From: Caedibacter sp. 37-49
GTDB lineage: Bacteria > Pseudomonadota > Alphaproteobacteria > Caedimonadales > Caedimonadaceae
DNA length: 43,449 bases
Direction of reading: 5' to 3'
Assembly (NCBI GenBank): GCA_001898725.1
Contig: MKUV01000002.1
Span: 1-43,449 of the forward strand
Position numbers and translations under genes: made by a program. Under the pieces are notes generated by a model that saw only the letters and a program-made list of their open reading frames with translations, was not told where the DNA came from and ran no database searches. Below are positions 1-8,200 of this stretch, piece by piece; position 1 is the first letter of the stretch, and each line of letters opens with the position of its first letter.

Positions 1-1
1 G

Positions 2-505
2 AGTCTGAAAATTTACAAAAAGTATTTCTCTGAATACCATATAGAAGTCATGCGTGCATTACGATTTTTAGGAGATATTTATAGAGACCAAAATAATTAT
101 GAAGCAGCTGAAGATCTTTATGAGAAAAATTTAGATATTTGTAAAAAGTATCATTCTCAGGATCATCTCGATATTGCTTATACATTAATCAGTCTTGCAC
201 AACTTTATCTTCAAAAAGAAGAATTAGACGCTGCTGAAAAAAGCTTAAATATTGCTTTAAATATACTTCAGAAAAAAAAGCATTTAGAACTGTATAGATG
301 TTTTGAAAAATTGGGAGAGCTATTTTACATGAAATCGCAAAAAGCTTTAAAAGAAGGAAATATAGAATTGTCTAAAAATCTTGAAAAACGAGGTAAAGAT
401 TATTTTATTCAAGCCAAAAAAATTGTACAAAATCATCTCCCCTCCAGCTCACCTCATATCCTAAGAATAAATAACAGATTAAAACATTTCGCTAATATAA
501 CATAA
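2..505 (+). CDS. TPR-repeat protein, 3' part (5' end outside window)
   Basis: The reading frame is open to the left edge, so this is the C-terminal part of a longer gene. An ATG at 50 exists but nothing marks it as the real start. The visible part holds tandem helical repeats of kinesin-light-chain TPR style, for example the YEAAEDLYEKNLDICKKY stretch (from about nt 100) and the DAAEKSLNIALNILQKK stretch (from about nt 231). It ends in a basic helical tail. TPR proteins are protein-binding scaffolds and are common as host-interaction proteins in intracellular bacteria; no specific partner can be named. The gene is convergent with the amine oxidase gene, with only 3 bases between the stop codons. 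Confidence 0.75.
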   Translation, partial: SLKIYKKYFSEYHIEVMRALRFLGDIYRDQNNYEAAEDLYEKNLDICKKYHSQDHLDIAYTLISLAQLYLQKEELDAAEKSLNIALNILQKKKHLELYRCFEKLGELFYMKSQKALKEGNIELSKNLEKRGKDYFIQAKKIVQNHLPSSSPHILRINNRLKHFANIT

Positions 506-508
506 ATT

Positions 509-2281
509 TTATACAGGCTTTGCCTTAACTATCTCTTCAACGACTTCTAAAGCAGATTTAATTGCTCCTTGAATCCACCCTGGATCTAGAGAACAATGCT
601 CACCAGCAAAATACAAATTCCCCTCATTTTTCTTAGAAGCATAATAGTATTTTTTCATATCGTTAGGACGCATCCCGCAAAAAGCACCTCGACTCCAAGG
701 ATATGAGTCCCAAAATATAGATTGGCTGGGCTCTTTATCATCTAAATAATGTCTAATTTCTGGATGAAATTTCTCAAGTTCATTTAATACAATTTCAGCT
801 CTCTCCTCGGAAGAATAAGTGCCTAATCGTACAGCGTCTTGACCCCAATTATAACTTCCTAACAAAACGCCAGGAATGGGTTCAGGTCGAAGAGGAAATT
901 TAGTACTTCTTTCTATTTTAAGAGGAGTTGACACTGTAAATACACCATTAAATTCTTTTTCTTCTTCTGGTGGAACTAAAGATTTAGAGGTTGCATGATC
1001 TGAAGGATAATACGTACATCGAGTAATTTGATCACTCATAGAAGCTCCTCCCAAAATTTGCTCTTCTGATGAACCTCTTTCCCAAAATCTATCCTTAAAA
1101 TGAAGTAAGACTTTTGTTGAAGAAGCATAGGTAAGATTTCTGATGGCTTCCATTTTTGAAGCACTAAAACCTTTAAGATCCATTGTTCTAAGAACTCCAA
1201 AGGGGATTGTACAAAGAACAAAATCTGCTTTTTTTACTATAGTTGGTTCTTTTGTTGGAGGAGAACCCCATTTTGATTTATCTGTTGATCTTAGTTGAAA
1301 GTTAATTCCTTGGTTAGGCTTAGAGGACACCTCTATTGATGTAATTTCAGTATTAAAGGTAAATTTGACATTATTTTTCATTAATAATTCGAAAAGTGCA
1401 TTTGGAAGTGTACTTAAACCTCCTGCAAGTTCTTCAAGACCTGTTCCTGTGTCGGTAATCCCTTCCCGTAAAAACATTGTTAAAGCTTTATCCCACCATA
1501 ATTCTAATCCCGTGGTTGCGCCAATTAACTCTTTTGCATCTTGACTACCTAATCTTTTTTCTAAAAAATCCCCTAAAGAAATATTTTCTAATTCTCGAGC
1601 GTGATCATTTAAAAATGTTGTTCCAAATAGTCCCTCCCAGTCTTCTGTCTTTGAGCTATTAGAGGCTATCTCTCCTTTAGTACGTAATAAATTAATAGCA
1701 TTAACTAGATGCAATCGTAAAATCTCTGGTGGAAAATCTGAAGATAAGATGGCTTGTTCGTGAGAAGACACATGATATTCTTTTTCTAAGAGTTGCATTG
1801 ACTCTCGCATTCGGACAGGAGGTTGTCCTCTCAAATGATAAAAACAATTTTGATTTTGATGAGCTGTAATGAAAGGACGTAACTTACCTGTTAATCCTGT
1901 AATTTCAATATAATGTCGAGTATAGTTGTGGCTTGCAGGAATTCTCATAGCTCCTAGCTCACCATATTGATCAGAATTTTTGAAATAATGCGTCCAAATT
2001 CTTCCTCCACAGCGGTCTGAGGCTTCTATTATTTCTACAGTATAATCGAGCTTACTTAATTCATAGGCAGCCGTAAGTCCTGCTATCCCAGCACCTAAGA
2101 TAACAACATGTTTCTTATTTTTATGTTGATGATCTAATATTCTGATTCTCTCAATATGCTTTATAACAGATGATCTTGGAATTGTTCTTTCTTTATTTGG
2201 TTCAAGTTCACAGCCATTAACTAAATTGAATGTAAAAAAGTAAAAGGCTACAGCAAGAGTCTTTTTATAAATAAAACTCAT
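509..2281 (-). CDS. Exported FAD-dependent amine oxidase (flavin monoamine oxidase family)
   Basis: 590 residues. An N-terminal hydrophobic segment (about residues 8-23) ends in VNGC, a lipobox-like site with Asn at -2, so the protein may be a lipoprotein or be cleaved by signal peptidase I. The FAD-binding dinucleotide fold begins with VVILGAGIAGLTAAYELSK (about residues 59-77), followed by EASDRCGGRIW. The C-terminal FAD motif is YFAGEHCSLDPGWIQGA. Length and motif order fit L-amino-acid/monoamine oxidases, which deaminate amines or amino acids and release H2O2 and ammonia. The substrate cannot be read from sequence. The start has a good Shine-Dalgarno (AAGGAGC). It lies 46 bp downstream of the propeller/solute-binding gene on the same strand, suggesting one operon that acts outside the cytoplasm. 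Confidence 0.88.
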   Translation of the reverse strand: MSFIYKKTLAVAFYFFTFNLVNGCELEPNKERTIPRSSVIKHIERIRILDHQHKNKKHVVILGAGIAGLTAAYELSKLDYTVEIIEASDRCGGRIWTHYFKNSDQYGELGAMRIPASHNYTRHYIEITGLTGKLRPFITAHQNQNCFYHLRGQPPVRMRESMQLLEKEYHVSSHEQAILSSDFPPEILRLHLVNAINLLRTKGEIASNSSKTEDWEGLFGTTFLNDHARELENISLGDFLEKRLGSQDAKELIGATTGLELWWDKALTMFLREGITDTGTGLEELAGGLSTLPNALFELLMKNNVKFTFNTEITSIEVSSKPNQGINFQLRSTDKSKWGSPPTKEPTIVKKADFVLCTIPFGVLRTMDLKGFSASKMEAIRNLTYASSTKVLLHFKDRFWERGSSEEQILGGASMSDQITRCTYYPSDHATSKSLVPPEEEKEFNGVFTVSTPLKIERSTKFPLRPEPIPGVLLGSYNWGQDAVRLGTYSSEERAEIVLNELEKFHPEIRHYLDDKEPSQSIFWDSYPWSRGAFCGMRPNDMKKYYYASKKNEGNLYFAGEHCSLDPGWIQGAIKSALEVVEEIVKAKPV

Positions 2282-2327
2282 GAACAGCTCCTTATAGTAT
2301 ATACTTTTAAAAAATGAATTATTTTGG

Positions 2328-4871
2328 TCATAAAGATGTCGCTTTTAAAGTAGAACCTATACGTTCAAGCCGAACTGTTGTTATTTTCTTTTTTTCATTT
2401 TGGCCGGACGTATTAAACTTTATAGGTCCATAGAAAGTTGTGAAATCAAGATTTGCTACTAAATCATTTAACTTTTTATGGCACCCTTGGGTTCTTAGAA
2501 TTTCCCCTTGTCTAAGTGCTTCTTCGAATACAATTCCAGAAGCTGCAAAACCAGCAACGAGATCTGATGGATTTTGACCATAGATACTATAAAAATTTCT
2601 TTGGAAGTCTGTTGAACTTACGAAACGATCATAAGCAAAATTACTACACGAATCCCACCAACATACGCTTCCTAATAAATTATCGGCTAAAGAACCTAAT
2701 TGGGTCATAAATGCAGGATTAATAATACCTGTGTTTAGCGCTATCGCACTAGGAGAAAAGTTATATTTTCTACATGCTTTGAAAATATCTAAAGATTCTT
2801 GCCTATGGCCTATAACAAATGTAACATCTGGGCAATACTTTACTTGTTCATGAGCTTTTTCAGAAAGCTTCTGCAAAAGTTTATCTATTTCAGCTGTGTC
2901 AGGCCGGTATTTTATCCACGAATCTTTATCATTTAAAGGTGATAAAATTTTAATTTCGTTATCTTGTGCATAATTAACTAATCCTTCAGCCTCGCTTATA
3001 GAATCTAGATCATTACACGCCAAAATAAGAATTTTATGCGGTTTTGATGTCAAGTTATTACCATGAAACAGGGCTCTCAAAGTGCTGATAAGATCAGCTT
3101 CATGCTTAACTGGAGAAATTCCAAATACATGACGAGGATTTTCCTCAAATAATTTTGGTTCTCTTCCTGTTGACGTAATAAAAGAGATTTCATTCGATTT
3201 TAGAGCTTTAGCAATAGACTTGTTTGCTATAGGAGGAAAAGTCCCTAATACTGCCACAATCCCATTATCTTTACTTTCCGGAGTTGCTTCATTGTTTTTT
3301 AGTAAAGCTTCAGCTTTCTTCTTAAGGACCTCATCATCTATACTTGATTCTGTATCTTCGTAAATAATTTTTATATGATGACGTTTCCCCTGCCACATAA
3401 CGCCCCCTGCTGCATTAACCATCTGTTCCCAAAATTGAAGACCTAGACGACATTCTCTTGCTTCGCTTGCATACTTACCTGTCAAAGGCAGGCAAGTTCC
3501 TAGTTTCAATGTTCCTATAGAAGCAGGTGGAAAATATCCTGAAAGAGCCATGCCATTAGGCCCACCTTGAGCTGTCATAGTTTGGTGAATAATAATATCT
3601 GGTTGTAATAACTCAAATTTTCCCAAATCAATTCTAGAAACCCAAGGACTATCAGCATTGGTCACATAAGCTATCTTATTATCGGGAGAAATAATTACTT
3701 GTAAAGGATCAACACCTGCTACAATTCTTTTTTTAACGCGTTTTTTAGTTTCCAATTTTTCGATGATCCCTGTTCCTTCAACATCAATAACTAAAACTTG
3801 ATTATCGAGAGGTGCAGGAACCAAAATATACTTTGTGTCAGGGGTAAATTTTGGATAAAAAAGTTGTGATACATCTAAATCATTAATTCTTAATTTAATA
3901 ATTTTTTTATTTAAGTTCTTTACTTTTTCCGCATCTGGTTTTAATTTTTGTAACTCTTCACTTAACTCTTCAGATACAGCAGTATCAATTATTGTGACTT
4001 GATTATAAGCAGCAACGACTAAGGACTGTCCATCGTTACTAAATGAGATACCTCGTACAGCACCATTAAAGCTAATTGGATTATCTGGAGCAATTCTATT
4101 TGTTGGAAGATGTAGTTTGATTCTACCATCCTTACTATCAATAAGACAAACTCCATTAAACCCAGCATAATACCAAAGATCATCTTTATTTTCCAAAGGA
4201 GAAAATACAAAATTATGTGTTCCTGCTAAAACAGAATAAGAAGTTTTAGCTTCAATATTGAGATTAGCCATTTCATAAGTATTATCAATCGTTACATGCG
4301 GAAGATTCATTTCCTTTGAAACCATAGGAGGACCTAGAGAAGGTTGTAGACCAATAGATTTATCCTGCTTAAGATCAAATACTAATATTCGGGTTTGTTG
4401 GCCAAGGGTAGCAGCAGTGTCTGGTAAACGACCATTAATACATTCAACATTAACATACAATTTTTGCCCTTTAATCTTTACGCCATGAGGCGCCCAATAA
4501 TTTTCTCCATTAAATGTCGTGTATAAACGATAGATTTCGCATTGGTTTACTAAATCAATCACGGAAATACTATTGCCTGCATTTCCAATAGTTAAATCAT
4601 AATCTCTTAAACCAAAATTAGGGATATAAGCTAGAGGTTTGTTTGGATCGGTTGAAACTGCTATTTCATGAGGTAAAGAGGTTAAAGCTACTCGGGCATA
4701 TTCTTTACCGTCTTTAGAATTATAAAAACCTAAACTATGGGCTCCTTCTTCTACCAATAAGATTGAATAAGGAGCACGAGAATCATCTGAATCTGGCACT
4801 ACTGATTTTATTATAGATGCTTTTGCAGTAAAAGAAGTAGACAAAAAAATAACGTATAAAAGATATCGCAT
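2328..4871 (-). CDS. Secreted YVTN-type beta-propeller fused to a type 1 periplasmic binding domain
   Basis: About 847 residues. I chose the ATG at 4871 because the ribosome site GGAGGAAAAGGGG overlaps the codons of an upstream in-frame ATG at 4889. A Sec signal peptide follows (MRYLLYVIFLSTSFTAKAS). Residues about 25-440 read as a YVTN/WD-like propeller with repeated blades (VIDLVNQ, LIDSKDG, IIDTA, VIDVEG, IAYVTNADSPWVSRIDL). Residues about 450-830 match the branched-chain-amino-acid-binding (Peripla_BP_6) fold: KLGTCLPLTGKYASEAR, a GTFPPIANKSIAKAL segment and FITSTGREP. Separate propeller and binding proteins of this type are known near periplasmic amine or PQQ-alcohol oxidation genes; here they are one chain. 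No ABC permease or ATPase lies nearby. Domains are well supported; the role (substrate capture for the downstream amine oxidase) is inference. Confidence 0.8.
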   Translation of the reverse strand: MRYLLYVIFLSTSFTAKASIIKSVVPDSDDSRAPYSILLVEEGAHSLGFYNSKDGKEYARVALTSLPHEIAVSTDPNKPLAYIPNFGLRDYDLTIGNAGNSISVIDLVNQCEIYRLYTTFNGENYWAPHGVKIKGQKLYVNVECINGRLPDTAATLGQQTRILVFDLKQDKSIGLQPSLGPPMVSKEMNLPHVTIDNTYEMANLNIEAKTSYSVLAGTHNFVFSPLENKDDLWYYAGFNGVCLIDSKDGRIKLHLPTNRIAPDNPISFNGAVRGISFSNDGQSLVVAAYNQVTIIDTAVSEELSEELQKLKPDAEKVKNLNKKIIKLRINDLDVSQLFYPKFTPDTKYILVPAPLDNQVLVIDVEGTGIIEKLETKKRVKKRIVAGVDPLQVIISPDNKIAYVTNADSPWVSRIDLGKFELLQPDIIIHQTMTAQGGPNGMALSGYFPPASIGTLKLGTCLPLTGKYASEARECRLGLQFWEQMVNAAGGVMWQGKRHHIKIIYEDTESSIDDEVLKKKAEALLKNNEATPESKDNGIVAVLGTFPPIANKSIAKALKSNEISFITSTGREPKLFEENPRHVFGISPVKHEADLISTLRALFHGNNLTSKPHKILILACNDLDSISEAEGLVNYAQDNEIKILSPLNDKDSWIKYRPDTAEIDKLLQKLSEKAHEQVKYCPDVTFVIGHRQESLDIFKACRKYNFSPSAIALNTGIINPAFMTQLGSLADNLLGSVCWWDSCSNFAYDRFVSSTDFQRNFYSIYGQNPSDLVAGFAASGIVFEEALRQGEILRTQGCHKKLNDLVANLDFTTFYGPIKFNTSGQNEKKKITTVRLERIGSTLKATSL

Positions 4872-5221
4872 ACCCCTTTTCCTCCACATTAAATGAAAAA
4901 ACTATACACCATATTTTTTAATTAATAAGACCTTAACACATAAATTAAGAGATTATATCAAAAATAATTATGAACTAAATATTATTAATTAATAAATGAC
5001 TTTAAGTATACTTTACAAAATATTAGGATAACTTAAAATGTGAAGAAATTTTACAGATACTTCATTAATTTATATATCTCTAGAGGCTGTTTTCAATGAA
5101 AAACCAGAATAATTAAGGTTGCTTGTTAATTACTTTGCAAAAACAAACCATAAATTGGTGATTTCAGCTGGCTGAAATAAAAAAAATCTTTCTTAGAATT
5201 CAGCTTACTAACATTCAACTC
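4872..5221. other. AT-rich intergenic region, no gene seen
   Basis: About 350 bp between the stop of traA and the start of the propeller gene. It is strongly AT-rich with short poly-A/T runs and stop codons in all frames. The promoter of the minus-strand operon is expected near 4890-4990, but no convincing -35/-10 pair or hairpin was found. Confidence 0.6.
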
Positions 5222-8200
5222 TCAACTATTAAGCTTCATTGAACTTTTATGGCTAATTGTTTGATTTATTTCTTGTTTATGAAACTCCGCTCTTTGTTTT
5301 ACAATTTTGTCAATTCCTAACTCCAGAGCTTTAGCTTTCAGCTCTGGATCTTGATAAATGGCATAAGCATATGTGCGTGATTCTGTAAGTAATGTTTTAA
5401 CTTGAACTTTTTCTTTTCCTTTAGCTGCAATAAATGAAGGCAACTTTTTAAGTTTTTCTTCGCAAGCAAGATAAAGGTCTAAAGCATTAATAGTTTGCTT
5501 TTCTATTTCTTTGTTTTGAATGTGGGTTTCTGTTGTGCAGCCATGCCTATAAGAAACAATTTGTTCTTTAATTGATTGCACTTCAACGGCTTTCTTAGAG
5601 GAGCCTTCTTGGAAAACAACCACATTTTTGAACGCTTCTTGAACAGCCTTAACACCCTCTTCTTTAAGAACATCATTAAAGTCACGGCCTTTTTCTCCTT
5701 GAGGTCTTATGATGGAGACCTTGAATCCTTCTTGTTGTAGTTTATCAAATGCTCGCTCAGATGTTTCCCAGGCTGCTGAATTTGGGTCATCGGCATCTGC
5801 ACAAAGAACAATAGAATCTTCCTTATTTAAATGAGCACTTATATTGCTCATGTTAGAAAGACCTAAAGTTACAAGTATTCTACCCTTTATTTGTACTTCT
5901 TTCAAGGATAAAGCTGTTTCGATACCTTCAGCAACATAAGTAGCTCCCTCTCCTTTTTGAATCTCAACAGTTGTGCCTTTTATAGCTCCTAGAGAACGCT
6001 TTTTAACCTCAATATCTGCTTTATTAGCGGTATGTGGATCTAAGCATATGACTTGAGCGGATGTAATTTTTCCTTCAGCATCTTGCGCAAAAGCTGCTAG
6101 TGCTGGATACATTTTATCGGTATCATAATCTTTAAAGTTGGATATAAACCTCAGACTGCCTGGTAATTTTGTTGACTCAATCTTTCGATGCTTTCTCACG
6201 TAACGTTCTGCAATTGTTCCTTCTATCGGCTGTGAAATTTCATAAAGCTTTTGTGTTTTTTGTTGAGAATTTTCTATCTTTAATTTTTCTTCAAATTCAA
6301 CCTGTCTTTTAAATGCATCTTGCCTTTTGATTCTATCCTCTTCACTTATTCTTACATGTTGAGGAGCATTAATCTCTTGACCAACTAATTTTATGGCTTC
6401 TCCATAAGATATGTTTTGAGACTTACTGATATATTTAAATATATCACCGCCTTCTCCAGCCGCAAAATTATACCAAACCCCATTATTGCGGTTAATCCCA
6501 AACTCCTTGTACTGACCATATCTAATTTCATTTGGTCTATAATAGCTTTTAGGTGTTACAACCCACCCATCAATATGGCGTGCAAAAATATTTTGAATGT
6601 GAGATCTGCTTAAACACGCAAGCACTTCTTCACGATCATAAGTATTAATAGGTTGCTTAGTTTCAAAATGCGTTTGTTTTTGACGTTCTATTTTATTACT
6701 GAAATCAGATTTATTAAGATTTATACCCTTAGTTTTCACTGACTTAAGAATATCCCATTGAGGCGTAGTTTTTCGATTTTTTCGATAGGCTGAAAGATCT
6801 AAGTAGGCTTTATCAAGGTCTTCAATATGTTTAATGGATAAGTCTTTACCTTCTAAATGGGCTTTCAGCCACCCTTGTTCAAACTTAAGCTTCTGAAGAT
6901 GTAAGCTTTGTTCTTTTAAAAGACTGTAAAGCCCTTTATTAACACTGCCCTGCTCGCCTAATGTAAAGGAGACAAGCTTATCTGCAAGGTGAGTTCTCTC
7001 TTCTATCCTCTTAGCTTCTTTATAAGAAGATATTATCCCTCTGACCTCACCAAACACAGCATGTTTTAAAAGTGTTTCGTCTTTAAGCCCGAGTCTTCCA
7101 AGGAAAGGCTGTGCATTGCTATAGGCATCAATAATATTATACGCAAGTATATCCCTGTGCTTTACGAGGTCTTTAGCTTTCTGTTGGTGGGTTTCAACGA
7201 GAGATGACTTGGCGGTTGTTTTTTCAAGCTCTTTAAGATGCTTAAAAGCAGCCACACATTGATAATGCAAATATTTATAGTCTTGAACTTGTTTATAAAT
7301 AATGCGCTCATCAAAGGTTAATTGTGATTCATACCTCTCAGCTCGTTTTTGAGTAATATATTGTTTAGCTTGTTCTTGAACTGTTTTAAATCCTTGAGGA
7401 CGTTGCTCATAAATTGTTCCATGATAAGTTATGTAAGATCCTTCTTGTTCTTTAACTCTAAAGAAGGGTCTATGAATATCAGGATCACTCGCAATTAAGT
7501 AGGCGAGTTCATTCCGTTCTGCTTTAATCTTAGCATAGGACTCATAATCAGGATGGTAATAAGACAATACTCCTGGATGTGTTTGAGAAATCTCTTTCCA
7601 CTGTTGGCGCGTTTTATAGGAGATTTCAAAATAAGTCTCAACCAAATCCAAGGCTGCTTGTTCTGGAAGACTTAAAAGCCTCTGTTTTAGTCCAGCTTGA
7701 ACTTCTAAGGTATCCCGTCTTACCCCTGTTTGGTAGATAAAGGGTGAACAATGAACCCAATTCTTTAAAATATCTTTGGCATCTTGGTTCCTTGTTTGGA
7801 CCAGCTCGTTATAATGAGCCCATTCTTTTGTTAAAGAGAAGGTTTTGCCTTCTTGTTCTGCTTTTAATGTGAGAGCATCAATCTTTGTTTTTAAATTTCC
7901 TGCTTCTTGCGCGATTTCCCAATAGTGCCTTACAAGGTTAAAGTAAGGTTTTTGGCTTTCAGAGATGTCATAATCAGTACTCAATCCTTTATAGTCAGCT
8001 CTTGCTACATGACTTACCATGCTCTTCAAGTCAGAAGCTATTCCTTTTGATAAATACCCTTTAAAGGTTTGCTTGTGGCGAGTGAGCCAGATCAGGAGTT
8101 GGTTACTATTAAAAGAGCTAAAAAAGCCATAAGAATGATCAAAGGTGGCCCCTTGAGACTTATTGATGGTCACCGCATAGCTGTGCGTCAAGGAACCATA

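Noticed and set aside
6416-6613. Plus-strand open frame inside traA, and others like it at 9497, 24954, 26292 and 42838
   Set aside because: Antisense shadows of intact genes, with no ribosome site and no recognisable protein content.
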